Source: Branchiostoma floridae (Eukaryota > Chordata > Leptocardii > Amphioxiformes > Branchiostomatidae). From it: a stretch of 64,000 nt of DNA. Positions 47,601 through 56,335 of this stretch are shown one piece after another. Made by a program: the position numbers and the translations under genes. The stretch covers positions 22,292,384-22,356,383 of the forward strand of contig NC_049988.1 in NCBI RefSeq assembly GCF_000003815.2, written 5' to 3'. The notes beneath the pieces were generated by a model that worked only from the letters and a program-made list of their open reading frames with translations, had not been told where the DNA came from and made no database searches. How positions within the stretch are numbered: the first letter of the stretch is position 1; the number at the start of each line of letters is the position of its first letter.

Positions 47601-49307
47601 ACACATAGTACTTACATCTGTGAACTAGGTTAAAACAACAAGTGACCAAGTGCTGGGACAAGACAAACCCAACATGTTGAAGAACAGCACTTAGGTCAAA
47701 AGGGTCACCGTCAATTATCCACGCATTCCTCAACTCTTAACAGAGATGTCATGTTGTAAGGGAAAGGTCGGCTAGAAAGAACTGACATCATTGCGAGAAA
47801 TACAAATCGCCAAAGGTGACAGGCGGCTGTCATCGGACAGTCGCAGAAATCATAACCTTGGACTCTGTAAAATACCTCTGACTTAACTCGCGACTGCAAA
47901 ACTTTACTTTCTATTTTCATGAGATTGAAACAAACGTTCACCAAGGCGGGGGTCGTAGCAATCCTTACATATGGCCCTTAGATGACCCTTGGTGAGTTAA
48001 AAAGTTCCGTAAATTGGAAGGAACAACTGTTACAGTGGCCGGGGTTTGGTGAGTGACGAATGCAATTATCGGCGTGACTTCCTGTGGTTTCCAGGTTTCC
48101 AAGACCTACCCACATACCAAATATCACTTCAATCCATTCAGCCGGTCTTCAATTTGCTGGTTTCTACATACATACATACATACATACATACATACATACA
48201 AACGCTACCCAAAACATAACCAGCTCTCCGAAAGTAATTATGACAACACAAAATAGAACAGTAACCTCATACCTGTACAAATTGTTCTGATTATGCAAAG
48301 ACATTCATTCACATCGCCAAAACATTTGCTGCATTATGTACACCGACAGAATAGACTAATCTACTCACAATGTTCATAATCCAACCAACCACTACATGAT
48401 GTGACTAGATAACATATGGACTTATACACATTAATCATTCAAAAAGAACTATCTTCCATAGAAATTGTTTATTTGGCGAAGATATGTGTTCGAGGAACTC
48501 TAGTTAGGTAGTGATCTAGCAAATACACCTGAGATCACTGTCAGGTGACTTACAGGTGTGTACTTGACGTCAAGGTCCATTCTAGCTACGTCATGAATCA
48601 TATAAAGTGCACAAATAGGCATTTTTTAAAACTTTATAATAGAGTTCTTTGAAAAAATTATGCTCTCACTAGCGTGGGACTCCGCCTGTTGGTTAAGCCA
48701 TTTCTATTTTTGTAAACGAATGACGTACGTACGCAAATCTCCAAGCAAATCCTACGGTGCCATAAGATAGTATCAAAGCTGGCCAAGGAGTGTAGCCGGC
48801 CATAGGTTAGCCTCCTTCACCGGCGTCTCTGGGAGCCTTGGCTAGCCAAAAGGAGTCAAACAGGCACCGTTCGCATACAAACTAGCTATATACTCGTAGG
48901 CAGCTATCTTATGCTACCGTAGGATCTGCTTGGAGATTAGCGTACGCACCTACCCTGAGAATGTGGATAGTTCGTTAATCGACTAATGACAAATGTAGAA
49001 AGAAAGGAAAGGATAAGTCCGTAAAGAAGAGGACAAGTCCGTACGCACCTCCCCTGAGGATGTGGATGGGCTCCGAGTCTCCCGGCTTCTCCCGGCGGCA
49101 GCACCCTCCCCCTCTCCCGGGCGCACTCACGTGGATGTCCGCCCACCGGAGCGTGATCCGGTCCCGATCGCCCACGGCCACGGGCACCGGGGAGCCTCTG
49201 CCAACTGGGCGGGCGGGGGAGCCGTTCCTCACCGGCGACAGCGAGCCGTTGGCTGCCGGTTTGGGGTTGCCCGATAGGAGAGCGGTCCGTTCCGTTGGGT
49301 CTTCCAT
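29676..49307 (-). CDS. ABCG-subfamily half-transporter (White/ABCG2-like)
   Basis: An ATP-driven membrane exporter half-molecule that must dimerise. Exons: 49307-49049, 43745-43697, 41336-41258, 40677-40570, 39961-39890, 39251-gap, 38669-38503, 37928-37857, 37263-37161, 36756-36676, 36361-36333, 35591-35486, 34197-34066, 33203-33111, 32657-32600, 32408-32331, 31918-31813, 31051-30951, 30236-30166, 29774-29676. All phases agree. Visible parts sum to about 620 residues; exon 6 should add about 35, the usual ABCG size. Walker A GASGAGKST (about residues 101-109) spans exons 2/3. The Q-loop is in YVQQDD, Walker B in [12 protein letters not shown] and the H-loop in TIHQPS. FNPADFF is typical of White/ABCG. 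Six membrane segments follow from exon 12. A Cys-bearing loop ([10 protein letters not shown]) precedes the last helix and the tail IRSWKD. An in-frame ATG 19 codons upstream (49364) is an alternative start. Which paralogue, and which substrate, is not decidable here. Confidence 0.93.
30000..30160 (-). repeat. Intronic repeats at the donor of ABCG exon 19
   Basis: Variants of GGTCAGCCCCTTACATT recur three to four times. They match the intron just past the exon 19 donor (ATAACCCCTTACCTCAT). Only the intronic side is copied clearly. Confidence 0.5.
30290..30945 (-). repeat. Degenerate donor-side repeats after ABCG exon 18
   Basis: About six to eight drifted copies (80-110 bp apart) of ACTGATGTTRGTGACAGRYG, GACCACTGGTTGATG and GATAGGTTTACATACT resemble the 3' edge and donor of exon 18 at 30951. 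Confidence 0.6.
32700..32815. repeat. 18-20 bp minisatellite
   Basis: GTACCCCCTGTAGTGTCT-like units repeat five to six times in the intron between ABCG exons 14 and 15. Confidence 0.85.
32972..33060 (-). repeat. Two decoy donors after ABCG exon 14
   Basis: The last roughly 30 bases of exon 14 (codons YFLCKTIAE) with GTAGGT are repeated with donors at 33026-33025 and 32978-32977. The true donor is 33110-33109. Confidence 0.85.
33380..33474. mobile_element. Short TA-flanked MITE, GCCTCTACC ends
   Basis: Inverted ends GCCTCTACCCGGCT and AGCCTGGTAGAGGC are flanked by TA on both sides; 95 bp. A related foldback lies at 50453-50664. Confidence 0.7.
33520..34020 (-). repeat. Two decoy donor copies of ABCG exon 13
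   Basis: The 3' part of exon 13 (codons [19 protein letters not shown]) with GTGAGT is repeated with donors at 33519-33518 and 33925-33924; the true one is 34065-34064. The middle copy has an 18-20 base deletion. A tRNA-like repeat (A-box-like TAGCTCAACTGG near 33643) lies between them. Confidence 0.85.
34670..35483 (-). repeat. Five 158-bp decoy donor copies of ABCG exon 12
   Basis: The last roughly 55 bases of exon 12 (codons [16 protein letters not shown]) with GTAAGC plus about 100 bases of intron recur with donors at 35327, 35169, 35011, 34853 and 34700. The true donor is 35485. Spacing is 158 bp except for the outermost copy. The inner copies are nearly identical, so expansion is recent. 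Confidence 0.92.
35655..35926 (-). mobile_element. tRNA-derived SINE
   Basis: On the minus strand the head has an A-box-like TGGCGCAATCGG (35919-35908) and the B box GAGTTCGAATCC (35879-35868), followed by a GC-rich body. Direct repeats of about 60 bases (GTTGTTCAGAAGGCACCAG) flank it at about 35610-35663 and 35930-35985. They are longer than a usual target duplication. Confidence 0.7.
35980..36150. mobile_element. Pogo/Tigger-like MITE, 171 bp
   Basis: It begins CAGTTCAAAGCCACTTAATT and ends with the inverted equivalent (TTAAATGGCTCCTACTG). TA flanks both ends, and CAGT ends plus TA target fit the pogo group. Confidence 0.7.
37352..37413 (-). repeat. Decoy acceptor half-exon of ABCG exon 9
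   Basis: CCCAG plus the first roughly 60 bases of exon 9 are repeated ([15 protein letters not shown] against [15 protein letters not shown]). The copy lacks the 3' third of the exon and hits TGA soon after. Confidence 0.85.
38690..39115 (-). repeat. About nine decoy acceptors of ABCG exon 7
   Basis: GTTCTAG plus the first 20-30 bases of exon 7 (GTCCTGACGAACCCGCC, TGATGTTCTG) recur every 30-55 bases up to the N gap. Several copies have lost the AG (CCAAGAAC, CCTTGAAC variants). The true acceptor is at 38671-38670. Confidence 0.85.
39124..39223. other. Assembly gap (100 N)
   Basis: A run of exactly 100 N interrupts ABCG exon 6 after the codons for GLSKCADT. The missing part should contain the ABC signature (SGGER-type). 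The gap is flanked on both sides by junction repeats, which probably broke the assembly. Confidence 0.99.
39296..39465 (-). repeat. Three decoy acceptor copies of ABCG exon 6
   Basis: The best copy has CTCAG at 39333-39332 and the codons for GLCKCENT. Two weaker ones lie near 39365-39400 and 39430-39462 (GTGCGGACAC-type matches). The true acceptor is 39253-39252. Confidence 0.65.
40445..40478 (+). ncRNA. Hammerhead-like motif in a retroelement relic
   Basis: CTGAAGA is followed by a perfect 6-bp hairpin (GAGTGA, loop TGGATG, TCACTC) that abuts GAAACGTC. This is the core arrangement of a hammerhead ribozyme. One extra A sits before the hairpin, and I could not find the partner strands for the other two stems. 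Such motifs occur in Penelope-like elements, so it is probably a decayed copy. Confidence 0.3.
40700..40930 (-). repeat. Four decoy acceptor copies of ABCG exon 4
   Basis: CAAATATGGAATCGTTAG and CTTTCCGATTGGCTG recur every 55-80 bases. They correspond to the intron plus the first roughly 30 bases of exon 4 (GGGCAGCAAATCGGAAAG). Acceptor AGs are partly lost. Confidence 0.75.
41337..42970. other. ABCG intron 2, left part: repeat relics only
   Basis: It holds a (CATT)n run at 41650 and AT-rich sequence. CTTTGATCGGTCAGAACTTT and CATCAGTGGTCC near 42160-42190 are reminiscent of retroelement tails. No exon fits the transporter's phase. Confidence 0.45.
42971..43125. mobile_element. Foldback MITE, CTCCAAGCAGA family, copy 1
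   Basis: The 155 bp is almost wholly palindromic with ends GTCTCCAAGCAGACC and GGTCTGCTTGGAGAC, flanked by TA (42969-42970 and 43126-43127). Confidence 0.85.
43746..44765 (-). repeat. 15-copy 67-bp minisatellite beside ABCG exon 2
   Basis: GGACAATG recurs 15 times, about 67 bp apart, in two interspersed variants (GGATAGGTGAAGAAAAGTAC and AAATAGGTCAAGAACAGTAC). Each unit carries, on the minus strand, GTCTGTTTTAG and then GGACTG or TGATGAG, resembling the true acceptor GTGTGTTTCAG and TGAGCGGAACTG. It is thus probably an acceptor-side junction array. Confidence 0.8.
45305..45843 (-). mobile_element. LINE fragment, C-terminal end of ORF2
   Basis: A 112-residue minus-strand ORF (45843-45505) with [20 protein letters not shown] and [11 protein letters not shown] has the usual look of the extreme C-terminus of a LINE reverse transcriptase protein, followed by a 3' tail to about 45305. 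The 5' part is absent. Confidence 0.55.
45900..48736. other. ABCG intron 1: dispersed repeat relics
   Basis: It contains several drifted copies of a repeat with ATAACTCGAGA, GGGCCTCCTAGCAGCTTGTT and TTGGTAGGTAGG (46190-46870, also 43450-43650), and a (CATA)n tract at 48165-48200. No exon was seen. Confidence 0.5.
48737..48937. mobile_element. Foldback MITE, CTCCAAGCAGA family, copy 2
   Basis: Ends ATCTCCAAGCAAATCCTACG and CGTAGGATCTGCTTGGAGAT; inner arms match copy 1 (TATCAAAGCTGGCCAAGGAG). The left TA has decayed to AA. Confidence 0.7.
48942..48975 (-). repeat. Decoy donor copy of ABCG exon 1
   Basis: The last roughly 20 bases of exon 1 (ATCCACATCCTCAGG) and its GTGCGTACG donor recur about 90 bases into the intron. 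The true donor is 49048-49047. Confidence 0.75.
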
Positions 49308-50452
49308 GGCTTCTAAATTCCAACTCACGAGGCACGTAATCTTAAACTGAACTTTACAGTTCACGAAAGTTTGACCTGTTAGACTTTAGCCTACACACCA
49401 GACGTCACTGCAGGTGATTTATATCGCCGTTTTCCCCCTCAAATAATGCACTGATATATATTTTACGCCGGAAGGTGGTTATACTGGCTATACAAAGATA
49501 AAGATAAAGATACTGTGTGTTGTCATGATGCTTCTTAGTCAAACCTCGATTCAGCACTTAAGGGACGGAGGAAAATGCTTTCTGGGGACAGGTGGTTGCT
49601 TAGGATCGGTTGGGGTTGTATGTAAAAATAGACGGTGCTGTTTCCATGTGGCTTGTGAATAGTGGTGGTTGCCCGGCCGGACTTGACTAGACTGTATTTT
49701 CTACAACATTTACAAAGACATCGGCAAAACACAAGCAAGATGATATTAGGTGATACTAAGCAAAGTAGTCACAACTTAAGATACCCCTTTCGGGGCCTGT
49801 TTCCGAGACTACTATAATATTTGCCGTGGCGTCAGTTAGGTAGCGGATCGAAGTCCAACTTTCAGTTGAGTCAATAGATTTTCTGTTGCGTAAGTTATGT
49901 CATTCTTTTGTTGCGTAATTTGTGTAATGACACGGAATTTGGACTGCATTCCTCCTAACATCACAGAAACCATACAGTACAGATAAATCTGGGAACTTCG
50001 TCTTCCACTGAAAAAAAGGAGTTGAATTCAATAACTTATAGAGTCAATGTAGACTAGAGCAGCTATATGCTATGTCGCACATTGTTCTTCATTATATGTT
50101 CTTTTTTCCTCCTGATAACTGCACAGAAACCACACATTACAGATAAACTGTCTCAGGAAAAATGAGTCGAACTCAACAAGTTAGAGAATCTAGAGTCAAT
50201 ATTTAGACTAGAGCAGTCACATGCTATGTTGTACATTGTTCTCCGTTATTTGTCATTTCTCGTCGTGAGACAAGCACTTCCAATTAGCCCTCGGACGAGA
50301 GCAATTGTGGCTTATGTGTAGTTTTCGGCCTTATATGTCACGCTTTTTTAAGCCAATAAAACGGCTGTGAGTCGACGATGTAACCCTTGAGGTGGGTTCC
50401 CCGGCGTGCGTATATATATTTAAATCCGTATGAGGTCCGTATGGAAGTCTTA

Positions 50453-50664
50453 GCCTCTACCAGGCTCCACAAGGCGCTGAAAAAAAGAAATTGGACAAAT
50501 ATAGCCAGATAAAACATACCAGCGGAGATAACTGGTCGCAAACTTGTACTATAGTCTATACTAGCACTCCACGGTCCGGACAGCTAATTCCTCTGGCATC
50601 TTTTGTGTCTATATTTGTCCAATTTTTACCATTTTTCCAGCAAACTGCGGACCCTGGTAGAGGC
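50453..50664. mobile_element. Foldback MITE, GCCTCTACC ends
   Basis: GCCTCTACCAGGCTCC and AATTGGACAAATATAG on the left are inverted on the right (CTATATTTGTCCAATTTTTA, CCCTGGTAGAGGC). TA precedes it. Confidence 0.7.
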
Positions 50665-51539
50665 AAGGACGTTTGATGTATAGGCTAAAAATGGACTGAA
50701 CTGAACAATTCCACAAGGACCTCATACGGACTTTGACATATAAACGCACGTGGGAACCCGTCTTTACAGCACATCCTAAGGCAACTGGACAAACGATCCA
50801 TCGTAAAATCTGATCTGTTCTTTTACAACTGAAAAGTGAGAAGTTGAATGTATCCAACGATATTTCATATCTGGAAACTGTACTTCTTCAACATGTTCTG
50901 TTCTGACCTGTAGTTGTGCAATAAAGGTCTTCATTAATTTATTCATCCATTCATTCATTCACTAATTGCAAATAATGGCAAGGCGCAAATACAGTACAGT
51001 AGCGATGTGTTACACAGTATTTATTCTATTCTGAAACCTGACCACTACTATATCTCCGCGACTCAACCTCTGCTTTGAGAATAGATTTATTCGTCACGTG
51101 GACGAAAAGGTTGTTGTAGATCGACAAGGATCAAAGGTTGAATCTACCATGACGTCACTGGAAACCGTACAACGAAAATCGCACGTACGCCAAGTACGAC
51201 TGCCCTCTAGCGAGCGGTCACAGAAGTGCGTGTATTGAAGTCCGTTTGAGTTCCATATTTAAAGTTTTTTTTTTGTATTTAGGTAAAATTTGCGGTCGAA
51301 AAAAAGTCGTCTTTTCGGTACGATTACCAGACTTTTCAGTAGAAATAAATGTCAAACACAATTCTATTTACTGCAAACCAAAGGTATTGTATCAATGTAA
51401 CTCATAAGGACTTGGCTATACGCACTTGTGTCAGTGTTCTTAAACAATCAGAGTTCAAACATCACGGTCAAAGTCTACATTTTTACAAAACTTGTAGCTC
51501 ACCATACGGGTTTTCAGCTTTCTTGGTGCATATCACTTA

Positions 51540-51740
51540 CTCTCCAAGCAGAGGTTAGGCTACGGCTGTTTTTAACGTTATTTTTAGTCGTTTTTATCGG
51601 GCTTTCAATTTTTTATTTTATCTTGCTGTCTCAAAACCTAACACCGGACACAGCAAGATAAAATACAAAATAGAAAGCCCGATAAAAACGACTAAAAATA
51701 ACGTTACAAAACAGCCGGAGCCTAACCTCTGCTTGGAGAG
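51540..51740. mobile_element. Foldback MITE, CTCCAAGCAGA family, copy 3
   Basis: Two arms of about 90 bp (CTCTCCAAGCAGAGGTTAGG; GTCGTTTTTATCGGGC) are separated by a short centre. TA flanks both sides (51538-51539, 51741-51742). Confidence 0.88.
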
Positions 51741-52409
51741 TACATATCACTGGGCACTTAAGCTGGCGAACATTTTGCTAACTAGAGTAAATAGTTTCAA
51801 ACTTTGTATCTTCCGGTGCTTTATTGTGAACAATGACATTGTATTTCCGAAGTGTATTTCATCTCCCATTGCATTCCCTGTAACATATTTACATATTCTT
51901 TCTTCTTGACTAGTCTAACTGTACAATCCAACACAAAATTTGGACTCACCAAAATTTCCGACTGAATAGCACCAATCCTTGGAATTAACAATCCACTGCT
52001 GCCGTGACGTCACGCTTTGCAGATAGAACACGTGACTCAGTGAGCAGTGGAGCATAAGTTGCATGAAGTCTATGATGCCCACCGTCTCTATTCAGGAATG
52101 GTAGTAATGCTCTTCTTTGATACCTCTAGCGTAAAAGTCTGGCTTTATGTCCAAGATTTTAATTTTGTCCAATTTGGGTGAGTCCAATTTTTTTGTTCGA
52201 TATTACAGTTAAGCTATGTCAAGAATGACTTCTACCAACACAGATGAACGTTCAAGTTACATTTTCTCTGGTGAATGGTTGCATCTACCTTATGCTACTT
52301 CTAATGTATGTGTGCTTACTATAAGTTTACATATTGCTGATCTTATATCTAAGTTTTTGGTTTATAGATAATTTTCTATTATGATGATAATATTTTCTAT
52401 ACTATCCGA

Positions 52410-52776
52410 TCCATGAACAGGTTCCCCTGGTCAGTACGCCAATGAATAAGGTGTGTTTGGCTAAATATTCGTTCATGGTGAATTTATGTGCAGTAGAATA
52501 GTCACACTGGTCACACTGGTAGTTATTATTTACCCAGTATGAGTTCTCATATGGTTTGCTAAGTGAGACTTCTGAGTTGCCCTGTACCCACACTCCCCAC
52601 ACATGTAGGGCTTATCACCAGTGTGCATGGCTAGATGTTGCTTCAAGGTGGACTTAAGTGCAGCAGAATAGTCACACTGGTCACACTTGTAGGGTTTGAC
52701 ACCAGTGTGTTTGGCCACATGTTGGGCCAAACTATTTTTGTGTACAGCAGAATAGTCACACTGGTCACACTTGTAG
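52410..52776 (-). pseudogene. Decayed zinc-finger copies downstream of the C2H2 gene
   Basis: Finger units (CDQCDYSAALKSTLKQHLA, CGECGYRATQKSHLANHM) continue past the stop of the gene at 52777 in shifted frames. They meet a second THTG-TAA end near 52530. Further left only a partial finger remains (CDQCDYSTAHKFTMNEYLA). They look like tandem copies of the gene's last finger pair that are no longer translated. Confidence 0.75.
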
Positions 52777-54357
52777 TTACCCAGTATGAGTTCTCATATG
52801 TTTCGCTAAATGAGACTTCTGAGCTGCCCTGTACCCACACTCCCCACACATGTAGGGCTTATCACCAGTGTGTTTGGCTAGATGTTGCTTCAAGGTGGAC
52901 TTAAGTGCAGCAGAATAGTCACACTGGTCACACTTGTACGGTTTTTCACCAGTGTGAGTTCTCATATGATCGGTGAATGAAGATTTCTTAGCTGTCCTGT
53001 ACCCACACTCCCCACACGTGTAGGGTTTGTCACCGGTAGGCTTTTGACCAGTGTGCAAGGCTAGATGTTCTTTCAAGGTGGACTTATGTGCAGCAGAATA
53101 GTCACACTGGTCACACTTGTAGGGTTTGACCCCAGTGTGTTTGGCCACATGTTGGACCAAACTATTTTTGTGTGCAGCAGAATAATCACACTGGTCACAC
53201 TTGTAGGGTTTGTCACCGGTATGAGTTCTCATATGTTTGGATAAGGTACATTTCTGAGCTGCCCTGTACCCACACTCCCCACACATGTAGGGCTTATCAC
53301 CAGTATGTTTGGCTAGATGTCGGTCCAAAGTGTATTGTTCTGCTGCAGAATAGTCACACTGGTCACATCTATAGGGTTTTTCATCGGTATGGGTTCTCAT
53401 ATGTCGGGATAAATGAGACTTTTGCACTGTACTATACCCGCACTCCCCACACATGTAGGGCTTTTGACCAGTGTGCAAGGCTAGATGTTGTTTCAAGGTG
53501 GACTTATGTGCAGCAGAATAGTCACACTGGTCACACTTGTAGGGTTTATCACCAGTATGAGTTCTCATATGTTGGGATAAGTCAGACTTACGAACAGTCC
53601 TGTAGCCACACTCTCCACATATGTAGGGTTTATCACCAGTGTGTTTGGCCAGATGCTGGTCCAAACTGTCTTTTCGTGAAGCAGAATAGTCACACTGGTC
53701 ACACTTGTAGGGTTTTTCCCCTGTATGAGTTCTCATATGTTTGGATAAGGTAGATTTCTGAGCTGCCCTGTATCCACACTCCCCACACATGTAGGGTTTG
53801 TCACCAGTGTGTTGGGCTAGATGTTGGTCCAAATGACATTTCTTTGTTGCAGAATAGTCACACTGGTCACATCTGTAGGGTTTTTCACCGGTATGAATTC
53901 TCATATGTGTGGATAAGTCAGAATTGTGAGCTGTCCTGTACCCACACTCCCCACACATGTAGGGCTTGTCGCCAGTGTGCTTGGCTAGATGTCTGTCCAA
54001 GTGGAACTTTGTTGCAGCAGAATAGTCACATTGGTCACAATTGTAGCGTTTTTCTCCAGTATGAGTTCTCATATGTTGGTTGTGAGTTGTCCTGTACCCA
54101 CACTCCCCATACATGTAGGGTTTCTCACCAGTGTTTGCTTCTGGTTGACTGACCGCACTGGTTCTGGTCGCTGTTGGCTGTTCTTCAGTTTCACCTGCAT
54201 CCCAGTCACATAAATCTCCAGTAGGAGACCCATCACAGACGTTCTGGGGAACAGCAGTATGAGACCCATCACATACACTCTGAGGAACAGCAGTAGGAGA
54301 CCCATCACAGACGTTCTGGGGAACAGCAGTAGGAGACCCATTACCTGCCTCTGCCAT
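52777..54357 (-). CDS. C2H2 zinc-finger protein, 526 residues
   Basis: A single coding exon. ATG 54357 lies nine bases after a good acceptor (TTTTTTCATTCCATTAG), so a non-coding 5' exon is likely; a candidate donor GTAAGA is at 55595. The first roughly 80 residues carry four CDGSPTAVPQNV-type repeats and an acidic stretch. Then 16 fingers follow: the first is degenerate (YMYGEC), 15 are intact, linked by TGEKP/TGDKP. They alternate between two types, CGECGYR...HMRTH and CDQCDYSA...HLAKH, giving a 56-residue dimer repeat; near the C-terminus two CDQC fingers are adjacent. Probably a nuclear DNA-binding protein of a lineage-expanded family. It ends abruptly at THTG, where the linker is replaced by a stop. 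Confidence 0.9.
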   Translation of the reverse strand: MAEAGNGSPTAVPQNVCDGSPTAVPQSVCDGSHTAVPQNVCDGSPTGDLCDWDAGETEEQPTATRTSAVSQPEANTGEKPYMYGECGYRTTHNQHMRTHTGEKRYNCDQCDYSAATKFHLDRHLAKHTGDKPYMCGECGYRTAHNSDLSTHMRIHTGEKPYRCDQCDYSATKKCHLDQHLAQHTGDKPYMCGECGYRAAQKSTLSKHMRTHTGEKPYKCDQCDYSASRKDSLDQHLAKHTGDKPYICGECGYRTVRKSDLSQHMRTHTGDKPYKCDQCDYSAAHKSTLKQHLALHTGQKPYMCGECGYSTVQKSHLSRHMRTHTDEKPYRCDQCDYSAAEQYTLDRHLAKHTGDKPYMCGECGYRAAQKCTLSKHMRTHTGDKPYKCDQCDYSAAHKNSLVQHVAKHTGVKPYKCDQCDYSAAHKSTLKEHLALHTGQKPTGDKPYTCGECGYRTAKKSSFTDHMRTHTGEKPYKCDQCDYSAALKSTLKQHLAKHTGDKPYMCGECGYRAAQKSHLAKHMRTHTG

Positions 54358-54542
54358 GTCGAACCTAATGGAATGAAAAAAAAAATGAAAAGAAGAAATA
54401 GACCAATTAAAACTAGAATGATAACAAGTATGTTTTACCTTTACATGATCTAGCCTACGAAGCTATTAAGGGCAAGGTGTTGGTTTCTTTTTTCTGTTTG
54501 TAATTTCTGTGTATTTGTATACATATATATGTTTCCAATATA

Positions 54543-54932
54543 AACTCGGCACAAAAAAAAAAAATGGAATATCGACTTTGGCTGGTCATATTTCCGTTGT
54601 TTCTGCCTCAATTTCAATGTGTTACATATCATTTGAAAGCGTGTATGATTTTCTTTCAGAGGGTATCAAACTCTTTTATGATTATAAATTTGTGGAACGA
54701 GCACCTGTGCTGCTTACGTCAGTGGGTCGCGAAAAAAGTGCCCAAATTTCCCTTTTTACGTTCAACACTGTATGATAATGTTGGTGCGGGTGCGGGTGTC
54801 AAGGGTCCAATCTATCCTTTTTTCACGTAATCATACACGCTTTCTATTGATATGTAACACATTGAAATTGATGCAGAAACAACGGAAATATGATCAGCTA
54901 AATTTGATATTCCAAACTTTTTGTGCCGAGTT
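54543..54932. mobile_element. TA-flanked MITE with 110-bp inverted repeats
   Basis: The left arm starts AACTCGGCACAAAAAAAAAA and includes CATATTTCCGTTGTTTCTGC and AATTTCAATGTGTTACATAT. The right arm is its inverted copy. TA is at both ends (54541-54542, 54933-54934). It lies in the presumed 5' intron of the zinc-finger gene. Confidence 0.88.
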
Positions 54933-54934
54933 TA

Positions 54935-56335
54935 CATAATACTAGTCACGTTCGCTACCAATATACAGGGACAGAAAGTGATCAATTAAAGATAATATGA
55001 TAAGCAATGTATTTCCAACAAAAGACAAATTTATTTCATCGTCACAAAGTGTACAGCTCTGACATTTTACCTAAAAGGCTGTTTGTGTTTGCCTACCGCT
55101 CATAACAATCACCGGTCATAAAAACGCCTCCCATTTTACAATAGACTCTCCCAATGACCTAAACGACCCCATCGTCATCTTGAGTCTATTTATCGGTCGC
55201 TTGTCGGGTAAACTAGCCGTTTTAAACAAGATCTGGTTAGCCAGACACTAACATATTAATAATCCAGCCCCTCGAGCTCTGTCCTGATACTTGCTACTTG
55301 CTACATGTAACCGAACACCATAGGGTGTTTGATACACCTCCAGTAACCATGGTGACAGCGGTCTGGCCAGTTCATTATTTGTTTGGAAACGATAAATAGG
55401 AAGTAGAAGAGCTTTTCCCCCTTTGTTTCCGACCTGTTTCGGTGAAGGTAAAGATGCCCCCCTCCCCACCTCCATTTTCGTCATCCCGAAAAGTCTTACA
55501 TTTCTGTCCAATGTCGTACACATACCATAGAAATGATCTCTACCCCCTATAGTTCATAATAATGCAGTCATGTTGTATGTATATCTCGTTCTTACCTGCT
55601 TCCAGTGATGATTATTACCTCCGCACTGAATCCTGCAAGCGTCTGTCTGGAGCAGCAAGGGGTGAAAGGTGACTGGGACTGTGGGGTGAAAGGTCATTTA
55701 TTGCCTGCTTATCCACATTCAGTGTGCAGCGTTCTCCGCATACACTTCAGAGGAGCTGCCCTTTGTTATGCGACCTTTCCGTTTTTTTTAAATTTTTTCC
55801 GTTGTTAATTTTCCTTCCTTCATATCTCTTTTATACATAGCACAGAAATAATCAGTTGTTAACGTAATCACATTTCAGACATTGTGTGCCTTGCATTGGT
55901 GACTGATAATGCACTGTGTTCCGTTATACATAATGTGTCTCTTTATATGTAAACAAGCTTTATAAGCTTATTATCATAATTCGGTAATAGACCGTCTTTT
56001 AAGAGAAATGAATTATTCTAATGTTAATATTAGCAGTATGAGTACAGCGCAATTATCGAATTTGCCGCGGTCCACCCTGTTGTGAGTGGTGTACTACTGG
56101 ACAAATGAATGTGTCCGGATATGCAGCGCTACAGGAAGGAATAATGTTTGCAATCAATTGATAAAAATTACAGGGTAAAATTTTATCAATTTAGTCTGTC
56201 ACACATATGTTGAATAAATGCAACATTGTTTTATTTGCTTCTCTATTTATAGATTCTATTTTCATGTCAAAATGCTGTCAAGTGTGGGGATTACCTAATG
56301 GTGCAATATAACCTTGGCCGCCAGGGGGAGCCGTT
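54935..56335. other. Intergenic, AT-rich
   Basis: No coding exon is visible apart from the candidate 5' UTR exon ending at 55596 (donor GTAAGA on the minus strand). Confidence 0.4.

Larger units (their letters stand above)
49308..52400. other. Intergenic region upstream of ABCG
   Basis: It must hold the transporter promoter, but no core element is convincing. It contains two foldback MITEs (50453-50664, 51540-51740) and otherwise unstructured AT-rich sequence. Confidence 0.5.

Noticed and set aside
53172-54152. Plus-strand ORFs rich in Cys/His (HTGHTCRVYHQYE)
   Set aside because: Antisense reading of the zinc-finger array.
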